Source of the DNA: Artemisia argyi
Taxonomy: Eukaryota; Streptophyta; Magnoliopsida; Asterales; Asteraceae
Direction of reading: 5' to 3'
DNA length: 64,000 nucleotides
Assembly (NCBI GenBank): GCA_030686995.1
Contig: CM060691.1
Location: forward strand, 60,340,338 to 60,404,337
Below are positions 1 through 8,220 of this stretch, in pieces. A model generated the notes under the pieces. That model searched no databases, had not been told where the DNA came from, and worked only from the letters and a program-made list of their open reading frames with translations. A program made the position numbers and the translations under genes. The stretch's first letter is position 1. Each line of letters begins with the position of its first letter.

Positions 1-103
1 GATGAAGAGTTCATAAGTCTAGATGAAAACACTTCTAGTGATGAGGAATCCCCTAGTCCAACACCTCCTGTATTTCAGAAAGAAAAAGGTTATAATGCAG
101 TTC
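1..103 (+). pseudogene. inverted copia gag fragment
   Basis: Reading frame 1 gives about 34 residues (DEEFISLDENTSSDEE onward) identical to the gag encoded on the minus strand near 3608-3710. The fragment is therefore in the opposite orientation to the rest of the element. It ends abruptly at 103, where the sequence switches to minus-strand reverse transcriptase. At the last informative base (GCAGTTC) it matches element A rather than B (GCAATTC). It is a piece of structural gag protein with no function of its own. Confidence 0.85.
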
Positions 104-484
104 TGGAGCTTGATGAAGACCATAAAGAGCTTTTATTACATTGTAAACTTTGTTTGGGTGTGCAGGATCTTCAAAACTAGGAGGCTGTTTGACATAAACT
201 TCTTCTGTGATTTTGCCATAAAGAAAAGCACTTTTAACATCCATCTGATATACAGGGAATCCCATATAAGATGCAAAAGCTAAAAATAGCCTGATGGCTT
301 CAAGCCTTGCCACAGGAGCAAAAACTTCATCATAGTCTACTCCTTCTTCCTGTCTATATCCTTGAGCCACTAATCTTGCCTTGTTCTTATTAACATTCCC
401 TCTTTCATCTCTTTTTACTCTGAAAACCCATTTAGTTCCAATAAGTTTCTTTCCATCAGGTAAATCACATAATACCCAAACTTC
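104..484 (-). pseudogene. copia reverse transcriptase fragment (element A)
   Basis: This is the N-terminal part of a Ty1/copia reverse transcriptase (PF07727 type), including the family motifs [24 protein letters not shown] and [10 protein letters not shown]. It lies in the same frame as the upstream pol ORF but is separated from it by a TAA stop at 485-487, where copy B (near 27324) has a CAA codon. The YVDD catalytic motif is lost because the fragment ends at 104 against an inverted gag piece. Small substitutions relative to B are visible, for example Gly to Ser in PPGFEDP and Lys to Asn in YKVI. It cannot encode an active enzyme. Confidence 0.88.
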
Positions 485-2707
485 TTAAAGTTTAAACTGT
501 AGAAGTTCTTCTTGCATAGCTTCCACCCAACTTTCCTTGGCTAATGCTTGTTTGATATTCTTGGGCTCTTCCTGAGATAGAAAACAAGCAAATAAACACA
601 ACTTCTGATCCTTGTGATTCACCCTGTTTTGCTTGTAGATAAAACTAAGTAAAGAAGTATGTTGTTGAGACATATTCTTAGCCTTAGTCCTTGTGAGCAC
701 CCCTGATGATGAGGGTCCAATAATATTGGTAGCAGGATGAGTTTTATGAATTCTGAGATTTGGAGTTGGTGGAACTTCAAGATTATCTTCCAAGTTAGTT
801 ATATCTGGATCTGCATTAGAATCTGAGAAAATGCCTTCTTGATCCAATTCATCATCAGTATCTTCTAAAGTAATTGTGTTTGGATCAGCAGTATCTTCTA
901 AGTCAGGCATATTAGGATCATGAACAACATCAGTATTTATCCAATTTGAAGTATTCAATGGCTGAAAAGTACTTTCAAAAGGGTTGACAGTACTTTGGGG
1001 TAAAGTACTGGCTGCTTCTTTTGCCTTCTTCTTTTCTGCTTCATAAGCTCTCCTTTGTTCATCATCATACAACTTAGCCATTGTGTCTCGAAAAAGCATC
1101 CTAGAAAGTTCATCTTGAATGGCTTGATCTTCTGCAGATACTGGTATTTGTGGTGGAACAGTACTTTGAGGATCAATAGTACTGTTAGGTTGAGACGTAT
1201 CTTTCTTCTCATCATTGGCAATATCTTTTGGCTCATCTTTAGATCTTAAATTAACATCATGAACAATGTACTGTGCTTCTTCTTCAGTGGGAGTAACTTG
1301 ATTTTCTTCCCTTACAGGTACATAATTCATTGATGAAGACATTAAATCAAGATCAAACATCCAATCAGGACCTTTACCTTTAGAATTCTCTTGTTCTTCC
1401 AAAAAATCAACATGAAGACATTCTTGAACCTTCTTGGTAGCCCTATTGTACACTCTGAATCCTTTGCTATTTGTACAATATCCCAATAAATATCCTTCAT
1501 CTGACTTCCCATCAAATTTGCCCAAATTATCAGCAGTATTTAAGATGGTGAGAGGACATCCAAAAGGTTTCATAAACTTGATACTTGGCTTCTTTCCCAT
1601 GAGTAACTCATAAGGTGTCTTCATTCGAGGTTTAGTCACTGATACTCTATTCAATATATAGCAAGCAGCACTTACAGCTTCAGCCCAGAATGGAACAGGT
1701 AGTTGAGAATATGCAAGCATTGTTCTTGCTGCTTCTATAAGAGTTCTATTCTTTCTTTCTGCAACTCCATTCTGTTGAGGAGTTCTAGCAATACTGAACT
1801 CTCTTTTAATTCCCTTATTGGCACAAAATTCATCCATAAGCTGATTCTTAAACTCAGTCCCATTATCACATCTAATTCCTCTAACCTTGAGTCTTAACTG
1901 ATTTTCAAGTGCTATAATTAGATCATGAATAGCATCAAAAGTTTCATCTTTAAAGCATAAGAAAAAGACCCAACTAAATCTGCTACAGTCATCTGTTATA
2001 ACCAAACAGTACTTTTTCATGTTCAGACTAACAACTGAAACAGGTCTAAACAAATCCATGTGCAACAATTCCAAAGGCTCTCTAATAGTCTTCTCATCAA
2101 TCTTTTTACAAGAGTCCTTGTGCTGTTTACCCTTCTTACAAGCAAGACATGTGTGATCATTCTTGAATGTCTTAGAAGGTAAACCTCTAACTAAGTTACC
2201 TCTGACCAGCTTATTGATATTCTTGAAATTAACATGTCCTAGTCTTCTGTGCCATTGATGTGCTTCCTCCATAGATGCTCTTGCAATCAAACATGTTGCT
2301 CTTTCAGCAGAATTTACATTCTTCAAGTCTATGCTGTACACATCATTAGTTCTTGGTGCTCTCAGTAACACCAAGTTTCTGTCTTCTAACTTGAAATTAG
2401 GAGAAAGTATAAGACATTCTGTGTCAAAGAATAACACAGGGTACTTTTTATCACAGATCTGAGAGACTGACAAAAGATTGAATTTGAGCTCCTTTACATA
2501 TCTAACATCTTCAAAATCAATGTTTCCTGCCTTGATAGTTCCTTTGCCAGTTATTCTTCCTCCATCAGGATCATTCCCAAATGCAACTTTTCCTCCATAA
2601 TAAGCTTTAAAATCTGACAAGAGCTCCTTTTCTCCTGTCATACTGCCAGAGCAACCACTATCTACAATAAGATGATCTTTAAGCTCCTCCTCTGGGTTGC
2701 CCTGCAT
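485..2707 (-). pseudogene. copia pol: protease, integrase and start of RT (element A)
   Basis: A 740-codon open frame encodes the N-terminal two thirds of copia Pol. Visible domains are an aspartic protease with DSGCSGSMTG (Asp16), a GAG-pre-integrase zinc region HHCC (about 150-200), and the integrase core with Asp218, Asp281 and Glu317, the exact D-x62-D-x35-E spacing. A long acidic linker precedes the RT domain, which is cut by a TAA stop at 485-487. Near residue 220, HMDLF is followed by Arg where copy B has Gly. The ATG at 2707 is only a candidate start: the sequence just before it resembles a splice acceptor (see findings). Pol normally acts as a polyprotein in cytoplasmic virus-like particles and then in the nucleus during integration. 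Confidence 0.88.
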
Positions 2708-2713
2708 TTACAT

Positions 2714-5545
2714 GAAAAGGTTAGTTATTTTTAGGAACCCAAGCCATTACTGACTTGTGATCCCCTTGTGGAGTGACATACTCAAAATTTTTGAGTATGT
2801 AATCATCACTGTCTTTGAAAGCATGATCAAGAATTAAGGTTTTTGATTCCAAAACTATTGTGTTTTCAAGATCACTTGTCCCCTTTTCACCCTTAACTTC
2901 TAAAAGTACTGGTTTTTCCCAGCAGTACTTTCTTTCTTAACCCATTTAGTTGTAACTTTAGGAGTTGGGTTCTGTGTCCTAGCATCTTTTCTTGTATTGT
3001 AAGGCTGTCTAGGGTTATAATAATTGTGCCTCCTAGATCTTACATTAGACTGTTTGCTAGAAACATTAGGGATCTTTCTGTCAGTACTTTGTGAAGGTAC
3101 TGAGGGTTTGGAGTATGGCCTTTTCTGATGAGAGTACCTATAGTCTTTTGAGAAATTACTATGGTTGACCCTATTTGTATAGTTCCAAACTGGTTTGTTA
3201 TCCCTTGGCTTATTCTCCCTATAACTTGGTTGTGCAGTTCTGGTCTTTGGATATTTACTTAAGTAGTTTGAATGATAATCACAGTCTTTAATTAAATGAT
3301 GAGGATTGTAACAAACATAACAGACCTTTGGACCAATATCCCCAAATCCCCTTCCATGAGTGTTTCTAAAATTAGCAGTAAAAAGTTTTCTTTGAGGTAC
3401 TGCTGAGTGATCAGCAGTACTTCGAAAAGAGTTTGAAGGTACTGCTTGTTTTGAAAACTTGGTCTCTTCTACCTTAGGAGCTTCAACAGATCTTTCTAAA
3501 GTTTCAGGATTAAATTTACTTTTAAGCTTTTTCCTAAACTCTAGATTATCTATACCATAACAATCAACATCTTTTCTAGGTGGTTGAAAGCTTCCTGGTG
3601 GATGTGGAACTGCATTATAACCTTTTTCTTTCTGAAATACAGGAGGTGTTGGACTAGGGGATTCCTCATCACTAGAAGTGTTTTCATCTAGACTTATGAA
3701 CTCTTCATCACTAGTGGAGGTATCAACAGTAAGATTTAGTTCCTTGATCTTAAATGGAATACCTTCATTACTATCATAACCTGGGCCTGTCTTAATATTA
3801 GTTGTTCTTTGCTTTTCAACAAATTGAACATGTGACACACCTGCCTCATTCCATACAACAAGTTTTTCTAACAACTTATCCCTTTCAGCAGTCACTTTTT
3901 CTAGTTCAGACACCTTGCAACCAAGTTTCCATTCATTCAACTTAACTAGGTAATCATGTTGTTTATATGTTTCAAGCCATGCTACTTCATTGTTTTCATG
4001 TGTAAGAATTTTGGCTTCCATTGACTCTAAAGTTATTTGATAACCCATTATCTCAGCCCTAGCTTTTTGAAATTTATCTCTTTCAGCTACATACTCAGTA
4101 AGTAACTTTTGATACATATCATTACACTTAGAGCATACCTCAGAGTTAGTGGATGAACTTGGTGAAGCAGCTACCATAGCAAGCTGAACAGGTGCTTCTT
4201 CAAACTCCATGCTCCAATCAAAACTTCCTAACTCATCTCTTGACTCCAAAGCAGCATATCCAGGCTCTTTATCAAATGCTGTGCTCCAATCTTCCAATGC
4301 AACCATTGAATAGGTTACAGGTTCATCATCAAACTCATTGGACCAATCAATCTCTGACAGATTCTCTTGAGCAACCAAAGCTTTTGGTTTTGGTTCAGTA
4401 ATTGGAATCTCTTTTCTTTCAGGCTTGGGTGGTTCAATCATCTTGTTTGCTTGATACTTTGCAAACTTGCACTCCCTTGCAAAGTGACCAGTCCTTTGAC
4501 AGTTGAAACACTCAATTTTGGACTTGTCAAATGTTATTCCTTGTTTAGCTCTGAAGTTGATGCCTTTTCCTATCTTGTTCACATACTTCTTGATCCTTGC
4601 AGTGAGCATAGCAACTTGCCATCTGATATCGATTTCTTCCAAGGCATCATCATCTATTTTCAATACATCTTCTTGATAGGTGACTGGCATAGATGCTTGT
4701 TGAGCAAAGAATGAACATAGAACATCATCTGAGGTGGGGGTAACTGATTGTGATGAATTGGTGGTGACCATTGTTGTGCATGGAACCTGTGTTTCGGTCA
4801 CAGTACTTTGAGCAGGGTAAGCAGTACCTTTGTTGGAAGTACTGCTTCTCTTTTCAGAAGAGACAAAAGCAATATTCTGTTGTGTGCTTGAACCTGTAGT
4901 ACCATTCATCTCATGCTCATACACCTTCAGATTGTTGTAAAGATCATCAAAGTCCATAGTATCCAGCCCTGATTGTCCTCTTATCATAGTAGCAACTACA
5001 TGCCATGCTGATGGTAAACTCCTTAGAAAATTTAAATTAGCATCTTCAACTGATGCCTCAGCATCATATAGTTCTAGCATACTTAAAAGATGTTGAAATC
5101 TTTCATAAGCAGAATCAAGACCTTCTCTTTCACCAACAGTGAAAGTTTCAAATTGTTGCTTCAGCAAATTCCTATGCATCTTTTTGGAAGCATCATTACC
5201 TCCAAACTTCTTCTTTATTGCAGCCCATAGTTGTTTGGCATATTTGGCATCATGAAACTTTAATAGGTGACCATCAGGAATAGCAGAAAGCAGTATGTTG
5301 AGAGCTTTGTCTTGATTTCTTTTCGTAGCAGCAGGTACAGTTATTTTTGGTGGTGTTGGTTGTCCAGGTACCTCTACTGATTCTTCGATTTTCATGTTAC
5401 CATTGACAATCACATCCCACAAAGCATGGTCTGTGATGGCAATGTACTGCCTCATCTTCATGGCCCATAGGTTGTATTCTCCCTTCTTAACAATAGGGAT
5501 TCTTACAGCAGTGATTGAGGGAGCAGGTGCAGCATCAGTCGACAT
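2714..5545 (-). pseudogene. copia gag with C-terminal frameshift (element A)
   Basis: Gag is the capsid and nucleocapsid protein that packages retroelement RNA. The 881-codon frame (5545 to 2900) starts MSTDAAPAPS, has the copia gag core (WAMKMRQYI, later FETFTVGEREG) and a CCHC zinc knuckle CFNCQRTGHFAREC near residues 345-358. A coiled-coil-prone middle follows, then a basic, Asn/Tyr-rich tail. Compared with copy B, one C is missing in a C-run near 2927-2930. This shifts the frame and creates the stop at 2900. The displaced original frame can still be read to MAWVPKNN and a TAA at 2721-2723. Everything upstream of the shift looks intact. Confidence 0.9.
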
Positions 5546-5609
5546 CTTGAAGGGTTTGTAGTGAAATCGGTTTTAAAGGTTTGTCTTCTTAATCAGAGTT
5601 TCCAACACA

Positions 5610-5621
5610 AGCTCTGATACC
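5610..5621 (-). other. primer-binding site, element A
   Basis: On the minus strand this reads TGGTATCAGAGC, complementary to the 3' end of plant initiator-Met tRNA, the usual Ty1/copia primer. It lies two bases inside the LTR edge at 5624. Confidence 0.92.
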
Positions 5622-5623
5622 AC

Positions 5624-6158
5624 TTGTTGGATCGATATACTCTGACCAAACTACTTTGTAGCTTGTAAAGGTTTAACAATATTGAGTAAACTCAACACTA
5701 TTAATATTGAAACACTGTTTGACCTTGTAAAGTATGCGGAATCTACTTAACACAAAACTTAAGAAGAACTTTTATATTAACCAAACTTAGAACCTGCTTT
5801 GTTACACAGATTCACTAACAATCCCTAACTATTAAACTTTGATCGACTTCTAAACTTATCTAACTTGTAAAACTTATATCGATCAATACCTCTTAAGGCT
5901 CTTTATATAGATAACCTTAAGTCGGTTTACAACATGTAATCCTTGAACGACAAGTAATTATCCCTAACTAATTCTAGAATATTCGTTTAATATTACACAT
6001 TAATCCTTATCTAATATTGCATATCAGTCCTTGTTTCCTTCGAAGTACTTTAAACATTCTTCAATAACAGCAGTACTTTGACTTTTTCCTTCAGCAGTAC
6101 TTTGACTTTATTCTTCATGCAGCAGTACTTTGACATCCAGAAGTACTTTGATATTTCA
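5624..6158 (-). repeat. shared LTR: 5' LTR of A and truncated 3' LTR of B
   Basis: This 535-bp stretch matches the LTR at 32452-32985 with about nine differences by eye. Its left edge is the canonical TGTTGG next to the primer site of A. Its right edge lacks the last ten bases (TATCCCAACA) present in the other LTR and runs straight into the post-pol ORF of B, so a deletion removed the LTR terminus and the polypurine tract. Minus-strand U3 carries five copies of a CAAAGTACT motif at 6041-6156, and a TATA box lies at 5902-5909. Confidence 0.9.
5902..5909 (-). promoter_or_regulatory. LTR TATA box (A/B family)
   Basis: The minus strand reads TATATAAAG in the middle of the LTR, downstream of the AGTACT-motif cluster. 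That is where the U3 promoter of a minus-strand copia element should lie. The matching site in the other LTR is near 32729-32737. Confidence 0.65.
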
Positions 6159-6841
6159 AAAGTGAAAACTTTAGATGGCATCCTAATGGTATGTACATAA
6201 TCCTGAGGTTTGGGTACACCATCTAGTGGATTTTCTAAAAGCAACTGAACAACCCTAGGATACATTAGAAAAGGTTTGCCAGCCTTAATATGAGTAAGCA
6301 TACCCTCAAGAATCATGTATGAAAAGTTAAAAGGTTGATTGGTAATTAGACCAACAAAAGCAGAAGCTATAGAATGACTTAATTGATCCCAAGCAGTACT
6401 CTTTGGACTCAAACAATGTAGCAGAACATGAATAAGAAATTTCCAATGAGGACTAACCATAGCCTTCTGAAAAGTAAGCTTAGTCAAAGAACCTTCATAC
6501 CCAATATCTCTGAGTGTATTCCAAACTTCTTGTTTTCCAAATAAAACAGAGCCTCCTTCATCATCAAATAGCAAAACCTCCCTAATTGAAGCTTCTGTAA
6601 CGCGTATAGCTCTCCCAGCAACTGTAGCAGTAATGATATCCTCTCCATCTTCAACATGTGACTGAGTTGTATCCCAAAAAGCTTGAATCCAGGGTCCAAT
6701 AATCTCAGGGTTGACAAGGATGGAGTAACAGATGTTAGTACCAGTGAGAAAATCAATGATTCCATGAAAATCAAGGTTTGCTTGGGTTTTCTCAAGGTTT
6801 GCAATCATGTTGTGTTTGGTGTTGGTAAGTCGATTAGCCAT
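6159..6841 (-). CDS. post-pol accessory (env-like) ORF of copia element B, 3' truncated
   Basis: An open frame starts at an ATG at 6841 (MANRLTNTKH) and is readable for about 228 codons before it runs into LTR sequence at 6158. The last 35 or so codons (to 6050) are LTR read in frame and not original protein. The protein has motifs such as FHGIIDFLTGTN, ASIREVLLFDDE and SPHWKFLIHVLLHCLSPKS, which I recall from ORFs downstream of copia pol in Asteraceae genomes. It resembles the N-terminal part of the ORF at 11461-14691 in overall style (IHQFWHT versus IQAFWDT). A TATA-like TATATAAA lies at 6894-6902, about 52 bp upstream. It could be an env-like or regulatory protein; function is unknown and no transmembrane segment is obvious. 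Confidence 0.6.
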
Positions 6842-6893
6842 GATGATTAGGGTTAGAGTACGAAAAGTGATGATCGATTGAAAGTAGGTATGA

Positions 6894-6902
6894 GTTTATA
6901 TG
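6894..6902 (-). promoter_or_regulatory. TATA-like box of the minus-strand accessory ORF
   Basis: The minus strand reads CCATATAAAC about 52 bp upstream of the ATG at 6841. Together with the plus-strand TATA box at 7310 it makes a divergent promoter arrangement across 535 bp of non-coding DNA. That spacer also holds AGTACT motifs near 7097 and 7152. Confidence 0.45.
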
Positions 6903-7309
6903 GACGAGTAAGGCGGATAAAAGGAAAAGATATGAGGGTTATATACGAATAAAATTACAAAAAATCACGGTGAATTAATGACTTTACCGTTATTTTTGGA
7001 AGTAAATATCCCATATCTTTCGAAAGTTTGTTAGCCGCAAATCTGACCGTTGGAACAGTCTCTGACACGTCAGCGAACCCTTTTAATAACACCAAGCAGT
7101 ACTTTCCATAAAGAATGGAGAAGAACTTTCCACCAGAAACTCAAACCAAAGTACTTTCCCATTAAAAATCTCGAAGATTGACCATTTGACCAAAATATCT
7201 TAGAAAGTCAACACTCCATTAAAGACTAGTACCAAATTAAATTCCAAAACAACCAGGGTAAGTGAACTTCAATACACTTCATTAAATGCCCATTAACCTT
7301 CATCTTGCT

Positions 7310-7317
7310 TATAAAAG
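7310..7317 (+). promoter_or_regulatory. TATA box upstream of plus-strand accessory ORF
   Basis: The plus strand reads CTTATAAAAG 60 bp upstream of the ATG at 7377, a good plant TATA context and distance. The A-rich, T-poor leader between them (ACACAAACAAGTAAGCAGA) looks like a plant 5' leader. Confidence 0.5.
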
Positions 7318-7376
7318 CAACTTCACCAATACTTTAGAAACACCAAATCTTTTCTAAACACAAACAAGTAAGCAGA

Positions 7377-7829
7377 ATGAGTGACATACCCATTGTGAAC
7401 ATCTCTTCAGACTCAGAAGGTACCACAGACTCAGAGATAAGGTACTACTCTGATTCTGAGTTTGAAGATCTAGGATGGACAGACTATTTTCCTCCTCATG
7501 TGCAATGGATGGGACACCAAGAAGCTTCATCAACAATGAGTGCAGCCAACTCTACCATAACTGATGCAGGCAGTACTACCATCAAAAAACCCAAAAAGAG
7601 AGTTGGTTCTGGTTCAACTTTGGCTAAAGAGCTTCTACATGCATTGACTCAGGCCCTAGAAACAGCTATCCAGAATATGAAGTGGCCTGATCCAAGAAAA
7701 GAAAGACCTCCCAAACAGGTTCTTGGCCTGGCTTGCCCAAGAAAACAGACTTCTTTTGATGACAAGAGAAGGACTGCTCAAAAGGGAAAGCAAAGCTATG
7801 AGGGCAAGGGTAAAAGGCCAATGGAGTAA
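7377..7829 (+). CDS. small acidic/basic accessory protein, antisense to the retroelement
   Basis: This is a 150-codon ORF on the strand opposite gag-pol of element B, in its post-pol region. The N-terminus is acidic and Ser-rich (NISSDSEGTTDSE, then SDSEFEDLGWTDYF). The middle holds IKKPKKRVGS, a candidate nuclear signal, and the C-terminus is strongly basic (KQSYEGKGKRPME). I recognise no domain, transmembrane segment or signal peptide. It has its own TATA box and a plausible leader, and is divergent to the accessory ORF ending at 6841. Its sense-strand composition looks protein-like, so I do not treat it as a shadow. The insertion point of element C is 33 bp beyond its stop. It could be an antisense regulatory gene of the element or a captured host fragment. 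Confidence 0.5.
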   Translation: MSDIPIVNISSDSEGTTDSEIRYYSDSEFEDLGWTDYFPPHVQWMGHQEASSTMSAANSTITDAGSTTIKKPKKRVGSGSTLAKELLHALTQALETAIQNMKWPDPRKERPPKQVLGLACPRKQTSFDDKRRTAQKGKQSYEGKGKRPME

Positions 7830-7857
7830 ATTGTGGAGCTTGGTAGTAGGTTGATGG

Positions 7858-7862
7858 AGTCT
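7858..7862. repeat. target-site duplication, left copy, of element C
   Basis: AGTCT directly precedes the left LTR (TGTTAGG) and is repeated at 25692-25696 directly after the right LTR. This defines the insertion of element C into element B. Confidence 0.95.
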
Positions 7863-8205
7863 TGTTAGGTCACCATTTTGTAAACACAAGTATGATTTAG
7901 AAAGAAATAAGATGAGAAATGAGATGGTTGATTATGAGACAATATGAAAGGTGAAAGTGCAAGAGTTTCCTTAAGATAATCAAATAACCAACAAGATAAA
8001 TGTTTACATGAGCTTACTATTTATAAGGGAGGAGTTAGGGCAACACTCCCTTCCTCCCTTATCCTTTCATTTCGTGGGCTTTAAGGCCCATAGGGCTTTA
8101 ACACTTAAGCCTTGTAGCATAAACTAAATGAAATAAATACTAAAGCAACCTATTACAAAATGTAATGACCGAGACTTGACAAAATACAAAAGTATGGTTC
8201 CAACA
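7863..8205 (-). repeat. 3' LTR of element C
   Basis: A 343-bp repeat beginning TGTTAGG and ending CCAACA. It differs from the LTR at 25349-25691 at two positions seen by eye (GTAGCAT/GTAACAT and AATGACC/AATAACC). The minus strand has a TATAAATA box at about 8019-8026. A GC-rich inverted pair around CTTTAAGGCCCATAGGGCTTT lies downstream. Confidence 0.95.
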
Positions 8206-8220
8206 ATCTCCCCCTAAGGG
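8206..8220 (-). other. polypurine tract of element C
   Basis: The minus strand reads CCCTTAGGGGGAGAT and abuts the 3' LTR (TGTTGG). This is the expected plus-strand primer for reverse transcription. Confidence 0.85.

Larger units (their letters stand above)
1..5623 (-). mobile_element. Ty1/copia element A, internal region truncated in RT
   Basis: This is the internal part of a minus-strand Ty1/copia retrotransposon. From its 5' side (right) it has an initiator-Met tRNA primer site at 5610-5621, gag (5545 to about 2721), and a pol ORF with protease, integrase and the start of reverse transcriptase. It is cut at 103/104 by an inversion-type junction. The rest of RT, RNase H, the 3' region and the 3' LTR are missing from the window. 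It is about 98% identical to element B by eye and shares the LTR at 5624-6158 with it. Confidence 0.9.

Noticed and set aside
4192..4714. Plus-strand ORFs of 69 and 115 codons inside gag A
   Set aside because: They lie antisense to a clear gag frame with conserved zinc knuckle; composition (Leu/Phe/Ser-rich) is that of a shadow frame.
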